From an uncultured bacterium (GTDB taxonomy: Bacteria > Cyanobacteriota > Vampirovibrionia > Gastranaerophilales > Gastranaerophilaceae): a stretch of 51,833 nucleotides of DNA. The position numbers and the translations under genes are program-made. Shown here in pieces: positions 45,013 through 51,833 of this stretch (the stretch's first letter is position 1; every line of letters starts with the position of its first letter). Below the pieces are notes generated by a model, which saw nothing but the letters and a program-made list of their open reading frames with translations, searched no databases and was not told where the DNA came from. The stretch lies in assembly GCA_902791985.1 (NCBI GenBank), contig CADAYD010000009.1:1-51833 (forward strand). The letters are read 5' to 3'.

Positions 45013-47135
45013 CAGCAAGCCTCCGCTTTTGACATATCAAAAGTCTTTCTATTGCTGAATTCAGCTTTTTTACCTTTATTCCACTGTTTTACAGGGCGGA
45101 TATAGCCGACAATTCTTGAATATATTTCACATTCGCTTCCGCAATCAGGACAGGTCGTATGTTCGCCTGCAACGTACCCGTGTGTCGGGCAGACAGAGAA
45201 CGTCGGTGAGAAAGTGAAATACGGCAGATGATAATTATTACAAATCTTTCGTACAAGATTTTTCATTGTGCTGATATCGTTTATTCTTTCGCCAGCAAAG
45301 ATATGAACTACCGTTCCGCCGGTGTATTTTGTTTGCAAATCGTCCTGATGATCAAGAAGTTCAAAAATATCGTCAGTATAGTTTACTGGCAATTGTGTCG
45401 AATTTGAATAGTAAGGCTCTGCACCTTGATTGTAGTATTCATCATCATTTGCACATTTGATATCAACCAAATTTTTCTTATCCAATTTTGCAAGTCGATA
45501 ACTTGTTCCTTCTGCAGGAGTTGCTTCAAGATTATAGTTATTGCCGGTTTCTTCTTGGAATTTTACAATTAAATCTCTCATGTAATCCATAACTTCGACT
45601 GCGAATTCGTGTCCTTTTTCGTTCCCTATTGAACAGCCTAAAAGATTTTCGCACGCTTCATTCATTCCAACCAGACCGATAGTTGAAAAATGGTTCTTCC
45701 AAAATACTCCAAAACGTGCTTTAATATCTCTCAAATAGAATTTTGTATAAGGATACAAACCGCAGTCAGTTAAGCGTTCGAGCAGTTTGCGTTTAATTTC
45801 AAGAGATTCTTTTGCAATTTCCATTCTGTCTTTTAAGACTTCAAAAAATTCTTCTTTGTTATTTGTCTGATATGCAATTTTAGGCAGGTTTATTGTAACA
45901 ACACCTATTGAGCCTGTCAGCGGATTAGAACCAAAAAGTCCGCCCCCTCTGTATTCAAGTTGTCTGTTATCTATTCTCAAACGACAGCACATAGAACGTG
46001 CATCTTCGGGATTCATATCCGAGTTAACAAAGTTTGAGAAATAAGGAATACCATATTTGGCACTCATTTCCCAAAGTCCGTCCAAATCGGGATTATCCCA
46101 GTCAAAGTCTTTTGTGATATTGTATGTCGGAATTGGGAACGTGAATACTCTGCCTGAAGCATCACCTTCCATCATGACTTCAAAAAATGCTTTATTTATC
46201 ATATTCATTTCATTTTGGAAGTCCCCGTAAGTTTCTTCTTTCATTTCTCCGCCGACAATTACGCACTGGTCTTTATAGTAAGACGGAACGGTTAAATCCA
46301 TTGTAACATTTGAAAACGGGGTTTGGAAACCTACACGGGTCGGCACGTTCATATTGAATACAAATTCTTGCAGTGCTTGTTTAACTTGTTGATAGTTAAG
46401 TCCGTCATATCTTACAAAAGGCGCAAGCAGGGTGTCAAAGTTAGAAAATGCTTGAGCACCTGCGCTTTCACCTTGCATAGTGTATAAAAAGTTTACCATT
46501 TGACCTAAAGCGGTGCGGAAATGTTTTGCGGGTTTTGAGGCAACTTTGCCTTCAACGCCTGTAAATCCTTCGCTTAACAGGTCTTTTAAATCCCAGCCGA
46601 CGCAATAAACGGAAATTATATTCAAATCGTGTATATGAATATCGCCGTTTTCGTGCGCTTCTTTGATTTCATTTGGATAAATTTTATTAAGCCAATAATT
46701 TTTACTTAAAGCAGATGCAAGGTAGTTATTCAATCCTTGTATAGAATAACCCATATTAGAGTTTTCGTTAACTTGCCAGTCAAGTTGTTTTAAATATTCA
46801 TCAACCATATCGATTGATGCGTGTTTTGCGAAATCGCGCATTTTGTTGTGTTGTTCGCGGTACAAAATATAAGATTTTGCAGTCTGTTTATATTCCGATG
46901 ATAACAAAACTTTCTCAACTATATCTTGGATTTCTTCAACAGTTGGAGCTTCAAGATTAGATTGTTTTTCTTTGACAAAATCATTAACGATTTTTATGAC
47001 ATTTTTTGTTAAACGTCTTGCAGTAAATTGGTCTATTTCTTTTGTAACATTTGATGCCTTACAAATGGCATTTGTGATTTTTTCGGAATCAAATTCGACA
47101 ATTTGACCGTCACGTTTGATAACTTTTTGTTGCAT
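45003..47135 (-). CDS. nrdD: Anaerobic (class III) ribonucleoside-triphosphate reductase
   Basis: A 710-residue glycyl-radical enzyme that makes dNTPs without oxygen or B12. The N-terminal ATP-cone (VIKRDGQIVEFDSEKI) gives allosteric control. MCCRLRIDNRQLEYRGGG and SIGVVTINLP belong to the catalytic barrel. The C-terminal zinc site is CPTHGY...CPDCGSEC, and the glycyl radical motif is SRIVGYIRPV. It ends AEACCCS. I use the ATG at 47135, which has GGAGG upstream; the frame opens at 47174 inside the riboswitch region. A sigma70 promoter and a cobalamin-riboswitch candidate precede it. Confidence 0.96.
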   Translation of the reverse strand: MQQKVIKRDGQIVEFDSEKITNAICKASNVTKEIDQFTARRLTKNVIKIVNDFVKEKQSNLEAPTVEEIQDIVEKVLLSSEYKQTAKSYILYREQHNKMRDFAKHASIDMVDEYLKQLDWQVNENSNMGYSIQGLNNYLASALSKNYWLNKIYPNEIKEAHENGDIHIHDLNIISVYCVGWDLKDLLSEGFTGVEGKVASKPAKHFRTALGQMVNFLYTMQGESAGAQAFSNFDTLLAPFVRYDGLNYQQVKQALQEFVFNMNVPTRVGFQTPFSNVTMDLTVPSYYKDQCVIVGGEMKEETYGDFQNEMNMINKAFFEVMMEGDASGRVFTFPIPTYNITKDFDWDNPDLDGLWEMSAKYGIPYFSNFVNSDMNPEDARSMCCRLRIDNRQLEYRGGGLFGSNPLTGSIGVVTINLPKIAYQTNNKEEFFEVLKDRMEIAKESLEIKRKLLERLTDCGLYPYTKFYLRDIKARFGVFWKNHFSTIGLVGMNEACENLLGCSIGNEKGHEFAVEVMDYMRDLIVKFQEETGNNYNLEATPAEGTSYRLAKLDKKNLVDIKCANDDEYYNQGAEPYYSNSTQLPVNYTDDIFELLDHQDDLQTKYTGGTVVHIFAGERINDISTMKNLVRKICNNYHLPYFTFSPTFSVCPTHGYVAGEHTTCPDCGSECEIYSRIVGYIRPVKQWNKGKKAEFSNRKTFDMSKAEACCCS

Positions 47136-47169
47136 AATAAAGCCTCCAGTCTCGTAAAGTAATAACAAA

Positions 47170-47240
47170 ACCAATAAGCATTCCGACTGTAACGGCTGCG
47201 GACCAGTGAGGGAGTTTCACCCATGCTTTCCTTATTTGGT
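47170..47240 (-). promoter_or_regulatory. Cobalamin (class II) riboswitch candidate upstream of nrdD
   Basis: On the minus strand the first bases of the predicted transcript, ACCAAATAAG, pair with CTTATTGGT at the far end (P1, one bulged A). Inside lie, in order, GGAAAG, GGGTGAAACTCCC, a CTG/CAG hairpin with loop GTCCG, and CCGTTACAGTCGGAATGC. The order and wording match the class II cobalamin aptamer as I remember it (GGGAAAG ... GUGAAAUUC ... GGUUAUACUCCGAAUGC). It ends 35 bases before the nrdD ATG. The loop bases TCC could pair with GGA of the ribosome site, but that contact is weak and inferred. Confidence 0.75.
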
Positions 47241-47246
47241 TTTCTC

Positions 47247-47275
47247 ATTGTACAAGTTTTTTATTTTTAAGTCAA
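47247..47275 (-). promoter_or_regulatory. Promoter for nrdD-nrdG
   Basis: On the minus strand TTGACT (47270-47275), exactly 17 bases, TACAAT (47247-47252). The start would fall near 47240, the first base of the riboswitch P1 stem. Confidence 0.75.
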
Positions 47276-47304
47276 TAAATCAACAGAATTATTAATATTA
47301 CTTC

Positions 47305-47901
47305 TTAAATTTCATGTCTGCCTTCGATAGCTTTTGCTATTGTTATTTCGTCGGCATACTCTAAATCTGCACCTACAGGCAAACCAAACGCAATTCGAGA
47401 AACCTTTATCCCGAATGGTTTTATAAGTTTTGTGAGGTACAAACTTGTTGCTTCTCCCTCAACTGACGGACTTAGAGCCAAAATTACCTCATTTATTCCT
47501 TCATCCGTCAATCTGTTCAAAAGTTCTTTTATTCTTATATCTTCTGCTCCGATTCCGTCCATAGGGGAAATCAATCCTTGCAATACGTGATACATTCCTT
47601 TGTATTCGTTTGTTTTTTCGATAGCAATCAAGTCTTTTGATTCTGATACTACACATATTGTTGATTTATCTCTTGATGCGGATGCGCATATTTCGCAAGG
47701 ACTGGAAGTGGATAAATTAAAACAGATTTCGCAAGTTCTTGTATTTTCTTTTGCTTCAATAACCGTTTTAGCGAAATTTTCCACATCACCTTTGGACATT
47801 CTAAGTAGAAAGAATGCCATGCGCTGTGCAGATTTTGGCCCGACTGACGGGAACTTTTGAAACTGCTCAATGAGTGCTGCTATAGATTTCGGATAAATCA
47901 T
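47305..47901 (-). CDS. recR: Recombination protein RecR
   Basis: A 198-residue RecFOR-pathway protein that loads RecA at gaps. It has the helix-hairpin-helix FPSVGPKSAQRMAFFLL, a four-cysteine zinc site (CEICFNLSTSSPCEIC), and a Toprim domain (ICVVSESKDLIAIE). Length is normal. It follows ybaB by two bases; ybaB-recR is a widespread pair. dnaX, the usual third partner, is not adjacent. Confidence 0.96.
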   Translation of the reverse strand: MIYPKSIAALIEQFQKFPSVGPKSAQRMAFFLLRMSKGDVENFAKTVIEAKENTRTCEICFNLSTSSPCEICASASRDKSTICVVSESKDLIAIEKTNEYKGMYHVLQGLISPMDGIGAEDIRIKELLNRLTDEGINEVILALSPSVEGEATSLYLTKLIKPFGIKVSRIAFGLPVGADLEYADEITIAKAIEGRHEI

Positions 47902-47903
47902 TA

Positions 47904-48248
47904 TTATAAATTCAATCCCGGAATTTTCGGCATTCCGCCTGTAACGTCTTTCATTGATGCTTCCATTGCTTTTGCTGCTTGTTCGGTAGCATCTTTCATT
48001 GCAGCGGAAATAACGTCTTCCAACATTTCAACTGTATCGGAATCAACTGCTGATGGATTTTCAGGATTTATAACTTCAGCAGAAAGTTTTATAGACTTGA
48101 ATTTTCCTTGACCGTCAAGTGTTATTTTAACTCCGCCGTTAGCGCTTTCGCCGACAAGTTCCATTGCAGCAAGTTTTGCTTGTGCTTCAGATGCTTTTTT
48201 CTGTACATTTTGTACTTGTTTCATTAAATTCCCTAAATTTAAACCCAT
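47904..48248 (-). CDS. ybaB: Nucleoid-associated protein, YbaB/EbfC family
   Basis: A 114-residue DNA-binding protein forming a dimer. It starts MGLNLGNLMKQVQNVQKKASEAQAKLA-like (helix 1), has the ANGGVKITLDGQGKFKSIKLS beta region, and ends GGMPKIPGLNL. AAGGAGAG precedes the ATG. It is co-transcribed with recR. Confidence 0.93.
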   Translation of the reverse strand: MGLNLGNLMKQVQNVQKKASEAQAKLAAMELVGESANGGVKITLDGQGKFKSIKLSAEVINPENPSAVDSDTVEMLEDVISAAMKDATEQAAKAMEASMKDVTGGMPKIPGLNL

Positions 48249-48305
48249 TTTTCTCTCCTTTTAGTCTGTTTTACTTTTATATAGTTTCTATTATACTATA
48301 AAGGT

Positions 48306-49106
48306 ATGCAAAAGAAAACTTATTTACAAGAGTCAATAAAAGGTGGGCGTCTTATGCGCTGGAATATGATGCCCTTAAAGGTGTTTGTCGCTCCGATGAA
48401 ATTCTATTCAAAGCAGGGGCAAGATTTAAAATATCGTGCTTTGGTAAAACGTGCACTTGATGAATGGCACAGAGTTTCTAACGGTAAAGTTTCTTTTGTA
48501 ATTGTTGATAATTTATTGAGTTCTAATGTTAACATCGAGTGGAAACGGGTTCAAAGACAGGCTCTGGGGCACTGTATTTTTCAGTATGACAGGAATAATC
48601 GTTTATATAGTGCCGAAGTTACTATCGGTTTAACTGAAGGACTTGTACATGCAGATTATAATGATGAAAGTGAAACTTATCACACAATTTTGCACGAAAT
48701 AGGACATGCGATTGGGCTCGGGCACAGCCCGTTTAAAAATGATATTATGTATACCCCGCATCAAAAAGGAGTTAACCATGTCGGGCCTGGAGACAGACTA
48801 TCTGTTAATTGGCTCTATACTTTTCCGCAGGGAAAAACGGTTAATGAAATAGCATCAAAATACTCTACAGGCGGCGGGGATTTGGATGAAGTTGTTGCAA
48901 ATATTATTGCTAAAAAGGCTAAAACCGAGTTTGAAAAAGTGAAGGCCAGTGTTGAAATTCCTCCGGAAAAGAGCCTTTTAGATGAAACTCAAAATATCGG
49001 GGATTTAAAAAAATATAATATGTCGTTGCAAAATGTGCAAATTTCTGCAGATTTGAAAGAGCAGATTAAAAAACATTACCGTGACAGCTCGATGAAAAAT
49101 AAATAA
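48306..49106 (+). CDS. Matrixin-type zinc metalloprotease
   Basis: A 266-residue protein. It carries the full metzincin zinc motif H130-E131-I-G-H134-A-I-G-L-G-H140, then a Met-turn I-M148-Y149 just eight residues later. This is the M10A matrixin arrangement. An N-terminal part (about 20-100) has the matrixin-like VFVAP...ALDEWHRVSNGKVSFVIV. The C-terminal 90 residues are lysine-rich helix of unknown role. No signal peptide or cysteine-switch propeptide is visible, which is unusual for a secreted protease. AAGG is one base from the ATG, and a TATACT lies eight bases upstream, so the leader is nearly absent. It is divergent from ybaB. Confidence 0.85.
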   Translation: MQKKTYLQESIKGGRLMRWNMMPLKVFVAPMKFYSKQGQDLKYRALVKRALDEWHRVSNGKVSFVIVDNLLSSNVNIEWKRVQRQALGHCIFQYDRNNRLYSAEVTIGLTEGLVHADYNDESETYHTILHEIGHAIGLGHSPFKNDIMYTPHQKGVNHVGPGDRLSVNWLYTFPQGKTVNEIASKYSTGGGDLDEVVANIIAKKAKTEFEKVKASVEIPPEKSLLDETQNIGDLKKYNMSLQNVQISADLKEQIKKHYRDSSMKNK

Positions 49107-49140
49107 AATTTTAAAATTGTGAAGCTTTGTAAAGTTGGAT

Positions 49141-49167
49141 TTGAAACCCCTAAAACCCTGTTATAAT
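49141..49167 (+). promoter_or_regulatory. Promoter for the EF-hand protein gene
   Basis: TTGAAA (49141-49146), 15 bases, TATAAT (49162-49167). The spacer is short. The start would lie near 49174, at the edge of the five-base repeat. Confidence 0.5.
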
Positions 49168-49171
49168 CTCT

Positions 49172-49195
49172 ATATGATATGATATGATATGATAT
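49172..49195. repeat. Pentanucleotide tandem repeat at the transcription start
   Basis: ATAT followed by four exact copies of GATAT (49176-49195), about 4.8 units. It lies directly downstream of a -10 box and about 100 bases before the EF-hand gene. The rest of the 190-base gap shows no gene. Confidence 0.75.
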
Positions 49196-49298
49196 TATAT
49201 GAGGCGAGCGACTTTGGCAATTTCTCTTTCGCAAATGTTTTTACATAGATATAAGAGATTTTAGTTAAAGAGTATAAAAACGCGAAAGGAGTACAATT

Positions 49299-49757
49299 AT
49301 GGTTTGCGAAGGTATTTCAGGCGGAGGCGGAAGTAACGATTATAATGTTCATAGTATAGAATTTTACAGAATAATGGCACAAGCGAAGGCTGATTTAAAT
49401 CGTGACGGTAAGATTGATGATGCTGAGAAAAGTATATTTGATAAGGAAATAAAAAAATTCGATGTTGATGGAAATGAAGGGCTATCTGATAGTGACGTAA
49501 ATATATATAAATCGAGTGTAATATTTTCTGATAAAGAACTTGCTGAAAAGGAACAAAGGTTAAATAATTTTGATGGGGCGATATTACAGAAGCGATGTAA
49601 AATACTTGGATTTCGCCAATGGGCTGAGGAAGCACTGCAGTATCTGTTAGATTTAGCAAAGAATGCGCCAGATGAAACAAAATTTCGAGAAAAATTAGAT
49701 TCATTTGACGGTTATTTTGAATCATATAAAAATACATATACTGATGGGCAAGGGTAA
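49299..49757 (+). CDS. EF-hand calcium-binding protein, 152 aa
   Basis: A small protein with two EF-hand-type loops. The first is a perfect 12-residue loop D32-L-N34-R-D36-G-K38-I-D-D-A-E43. The second, D55-V-D57-G-N59-E-G61-L-S-D-S-D66, is dockerin-like. The C-terminal 80 residues are helical. The N-terminus MVCEGISGGGGSND is glycine-rich, with no signal peptide. AAAGGAG precedes the ATG. It follows the metalloprotease gene on the same strand but with its own promoter. Calcium-dependent partnering with the protease is an attractive guess only. Confidence 0.75.
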   Translation: MVCEGISGGGGSNDYNVHSIEFYRIMAQAKADLNRDGKIDDAEKSIFDKEIKKFDVDGNEGLSDSDVNIYKSSVIFSDKELAEKEQRLNNFDGAILQKRCKILGFRQWAEEALQYLLDLAKNAPDETKFREKLDSFDGYFESYKNTYTDGQG

Positions 49758-49777
49758 ATTTTATTGTAAATATTAAG

Positions 49778-49818
49778 GATGGGCAAATCTTTTTGGGTGT
49801 GCCCATCTTTTTAATTTT
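49778..49818 (+). terminator. Terminator of the EF-hand gene
   Basis: GATGGGCA pairs with TGCCCATC over a 14-base loop, followed by TTTTTAATTTTT. Confidence 0.85.
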
Positions 49819-49840
49819 TCCCTCCCTAAATAGGGAGGGA
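49819..49840. repeat. Perfect GC-rich inverted repeat
   Basis: TCCCTCCCTA and TAGGGAGGGA, ten-base arms with two bases between. It lies directly after the terminator and before the convergent U32-like gene. A nearby CTACAGGG also occurs in the hairpin at 27667, so a dispersed repeat is possible. Confidence 0.65.
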
Positions 49841-49886
49841 GTAAGGGAGTCTACAGGGTGCTATTTTTTGCAACAAATTGGTTTTA

Positions 49887-51533
49887 CTATTTTGCTACGG
49901 CTAAGAAAAAGTTATTGAGTAAAAGCGGAATGTATTTTGGCGGGAGTGCGGAAAAATCAAATACAAATTCGTTTATGCCTGCGTTGTATAGTTCTTCAAT
50001 ATTATCAAAGTCTTGCATAACATTGTCTTCAAACATATGCATCCTGCAAAAGCCGTCGCAAGTGAACGGAAAAACTTTATCCAAAGAAGGGTCTTTTAGT
50101 GCATAAGTACCGTTGTGACAAGGAGCTTTACACGAAAGTCTTGAAACGACTGCGCTGTCATTGTTTAATGGGCATAATCCCATACTCAAAACTCTTTTGT
50201 TTCCTCCGATTGTGTATTTTCTGTTCGGGATTTCGTTTTTTAATTTTTTCAATGTTTTTATTGCTGATTGAACGTCAGTGAATGATGAAAAATCTACGGT
50301 ATCAATCCTTGCAAGGTTATTAAGGCACTTAATTGACATACTGTTTAACAAATTTATTCCCTGGCCGATTTCAAAAGGAATTTCGTTTATGTCGTTGTCG
50401 TTAATAAATGCCCAAAAATACCCGATATTGTTTATGATTAGTGAATCGGGATGTGGATTTGAAAGCAGAAGTTCCTTTTCGTATTCGTAGGTCCTGTCGA
50501 AATCGCGTTCAATCAAAATTTTGGGGGTTGAAAGTTGAAATTTTATTCCATATTTTGAACAGAATTTTTTAACTTTGGTGATAACTTGCGGAAAACTGTT
50601 CTTAGAAAGGTCGCAAGTTGATACAATTTCGCCGTATTCTATTGAATAAATAGGATTATGACCGATTTTTTTGATGTAATTTTCAAGTTCTTTTATTTGA
50701 GTAAGTCCGGTCAGACGCAAATTCAATCTGTATTTACTTGTAAACTTTAAATCTTTAGGGGTCTGCACCCGTTTTACGTCCCAATCAAAATTCTTTATGT
50801 TGCGGCTAAATTTAAAATCTTTACCTTCTGCGCTTACTACATCACCTGAAAAATGGTTAGTCTGGTATATGCATTGGCGGGTATGCTTAAACGGAAGTTT
50901 CTGTTTTTTAAACATTTTAGGTTTCTCAAGAATTTTTTCAATTAATTCTATCCCCTCCAAAATGTCCTCTTGACCTTTGAATTTTCCTTTTATAACGACA
51001 TAATCAATTGCATTGAGCTTGATTATATCTTCGGCACACCAAGGCAGATTATCAGAATCGATTGCCAGAGAAAGGTCGGTAAATTTTTTAATCTTTTGAA
51101 TATTTTTCAAGTATATTTCTTCGGTAATTATGATTCCGTGTACTTTGTGAAAACTATTTATAAAATCGATTCCTGCAAGATTATGAATATCAAAATAAGA
51201 ATCGGCCATGACTTTGAACGGGAGTTTAAAAACTTTTATTGCTTCCAGTACTGCAAAACTATTAATATAAATCCCTGTAATTTCCGAAGTTTTGAGGTAT
51301 TTTAGGAATTTTTTAATTTCAGGAAGTTCTTCTTCTGTAATATCATGTTTAAAGTTAATGAAAAATTTTGCGCCGTTTTCTTTAGCAATTTTTACATATT
51401 CATTTACAAGTTCAAAATTACCATCCATAAACTGGTTGTAATAAACATAGTACCTGCGGCAGTGTGTGTGCTTGCAGAAAATTGGAATATCTTGCGGTGT
51501 TTTAACCGGAGAAATGATTTTTATTTCATTCAT
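49887..51533 (-). CDS. Peptidase U32-like Fe-S protein
   Basis: A 548-residue cytoplasmic protein. The C-terminal third carries the U32-type cysteine signature: C454, C468, C472, C492 and C496, with FPFTCDGFCRMHMF, as in U32 proteins that bind a [4Fe-4S] cluster (UbiU/UbiV, TrhP types). The N-terminal part (about 60-210) looks like a diverged beta/alpha barrel, perhaps a second U32-like half. Family members do hydroxylations or RNA modifications; a proteolytic role is now doubted. No Shine-Dalgarno exists; a TAAAAT lies exactly six bases before the ATG, so it is probably leaderless. Confidence 0.7.
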   Translation of the reverse strand: MNEIKIISPVKTPQDIPIFCKHTHCRRYYVYYNQFMDGNFELVNEYVKIAKENGAKFFINFKHDITEEELPEIKKFLKYLKTSEITGIYINSFAVLEAIKVFKLPFKVMADSYFDIHNLAGIDFINSFHKVHGIIITEEIYLKNIQKIKKFTDLSLAIDSDNLPWCAEDIIKLNAIDYVVIKGKFKGQEDILEGIELIEKILEKPKMFKKQKLPFKHTRQCIYQTNHFSGDVVSAEGKDFKFSRNIKNFDWDVKRVQTPKDLKFTSKYRLNLRLTGLTQIKELENYIKKIGHNPIYSIEYGEIVSTCDLSKNSFPQVITKVKKFCSKYGIKFQLSTPKILIERDFDRTYEYEKELLLSNPHPDSLIINNIGYFWAFINDNDINEIPFEIGQGINLLNSMSIKCLNNLARIDTVDFSSFTDVQSAIKTLKKLKNEIPNRKYTIGGNKRVLSMGLCPLNNDSAVVSRLSCKAPCHNGTYALKDPSLDKVFPFTCDGFCRMHMFEDNVMQDFDNIEELYNAGINEFVFDFSALPPKYIPLLLNNFFLAVAK

Positions 51534-51548
51534 AAAAACATTTTAACA
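51534..51548 (-). promoter_or_regulatory. Extended -10 giving a leaderless start for the U32-like gene
   Basis: On the minus strand TGTTAAAAT (51540-51548), six bases GTTTTT, then ATG (51533). Confidence 0.55.
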
Positions 51549-51560
51549 TAAAGTGAGAAT

Positions 51561-51710
51561 TTAAGATATTTTTTTTATATTTTCAGGGTGCGCCGAATTC
51601 GAAAGAATTATCTCGTAATACTCATTTTTATCAATATTTACCCCCATAGTTTTCGGGTCACAATATTTTTTCTTTTTTTTATTGAGTAATTTTTTGTAAT
51701 CTCCGCTCAT
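51561..51710 (-). CDS. Hypothetical small basic protein, 49 aa
   Basis: Not recognised. It reads MSGDYKKLLNKKKKKYCDPK..., with a run of lysines and then a mixed C-terminal half (NEYYEIILSNSAHPENI). I choose the ATG at 51710 because TATATT lies exactly six bases upstream, matching the leaderless pattern. The frame is open further upstream through the inverted repeat but without a ribosome site. It lies 27 bases before the U32-like gene on the same strand. Confidence 0.45.
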   Translation of the reverse strand: MSGDYKKLLNKKKKKYCDPKTMGVNIDKNEYYEIILSNSAHPENIKKIS

Positions 51711-51748
51711 GGTTGTAATATAGCACAAAAATAATAGTATATTGTTCA

Positions 51749-51783
51749 TTCTTTCTCTTTTATTGCGAGTAAAAGAGAAAGAA
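51749..51783. repeat. Perfect 14-bp inverted repeat near the window edge
   Basis: TTCTTTCTCTTTTA and its complement surround a seven-base loop (TTGCGAG). A second partial copy, AGAAAGAGAAAAA, follows. It may be a terminator for a gene beyond the window. The last 25 bases hold an ATGCC/GGCAT hairpin. Confidence 0.65.
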
Positions 51784-51833
51784 CGAACCAAGAAAGAGAA
51801 AAACGCAAATTACTGCAATGCCTGACGGCATCG

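Noticed and set aside
47135-47240. FMN or tetrahydrofolate riboswitch before nrdD
   Set aside because: GGGTGAAACTCCC recalls part of the FMN aptamer, but the other FMN stems are missing and the region is too short. The ordered motifs and P1 fit class II cobalamin far better.
48306-48330. An eighth member of the strict six-base leaderless set
   Set aside because: The TATACT lies eight bases, not six, from the ATG, and an AAGG is present; it is near-leaderless at most.
49297-49806. A 169-codon open frame on the minus strand
   Set aside because: It is antisense to the EF-hand gene, which has a clear ribosome site, promoter and motif; the minus frame is tyrosine/histidine-rich shadow sequence.

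Overview
The window is a gene-dense, AT-rich bacterial chromosome segment of about 51.8 kb. It has short intergenic gaps, two tRNA genes, no rRNA, no CRISPR array, no insertion sequence and no phage block. The best lineage clue is the ATP synthase cluster (26.7-31.6 kb). It runs a, c, b', b, delta, alpha, gamma, with two different b-type subunits and without beta and epsilon, which is the split arrangement of cyanobacteria and chloroplasts. There is no photosynthesis gene. Anaerobic and fermentative genes are present instead: class III ribonucleotide reductase nrdD/nrdG and a biotin-dependent Na+-pump decarboxylase oadG/oadA/oadB with its own biotin ligase. I infer a non-photosynthetic, anaerobic cyanobacterial relative (Melainabacteria/Gastranaerophilales type). 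This is an inference, not a database match.

Layout. 0-3.4 kb: tRNA-Asn, a Bax-inhibitor-1-like membrane protein, an M49-like zinc peptidase and a small orphan. 3.5-10.5 kb: a large zinc-ribbon/TPR protein that looks like a catalytically dead cyclase-STAND regulator, glycogen synthase, and a genuine CHASE2 class III nucleotide cyclase. 10.5-18.9 kb: KDPG aldolase, CsaB-like pyruvyl transferase, RlmN, a GGDEF protein with an altered signature, DAHP synthase, a HAD phosphatase, an orphan peptide-ABC ATPase and SmpB. 18.9-25.6 kb: two orphans, CinA-type amidohydrolase, RadA, SecG, an NrtR-like Nudix regulator, a transglycosylase-EF-hand protein and FtsZ. 25.6-34.6 kb: an exported protein, tRNA-Leu, and a co-directional run from a two-component system through TadA into the ATP synthase genes. 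34.6-40.2 kb: a patch of lineage-type small proteins, a GT2 glycosyltransferase, Apt, a PlsC-like acyltransferase and a PurN-like fragment. 40.2-49.1 kb: oadB/oadA/oadG/birA, nrdG/nrdD behind a cobalamin-riboswitch candidate, recR/ybaB and a matrixin-type metalloprotease. 49.1-51.8 kb: an EF-hand protein, a U32-like Fe-S protein and a small orphan.

Two signals cut across the gene list. First, at least seven genes (the zinc-ribbon protein, the HAD phosphatase, oppF-like, smpB, radA, the U32-like gene and the last small gene) lack a Shine-Dalgarno. Each has instead a -10 hexamer exactly six bases before its ATG, which predicts leaderless mRNAs in a genome where most other genes have a clear AGGAG-type site. 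Second, otherwise unrelated proteins carry a short N-terminal tag of the form F-x-G/A; two of them share SFTG(I/V)NNL, and four of five lie within 5.5 kb (34.6-40.2 kb). These, the riboswitch before a B12-independent reductase, and the dead cyclase-STAND protein are the best leads.
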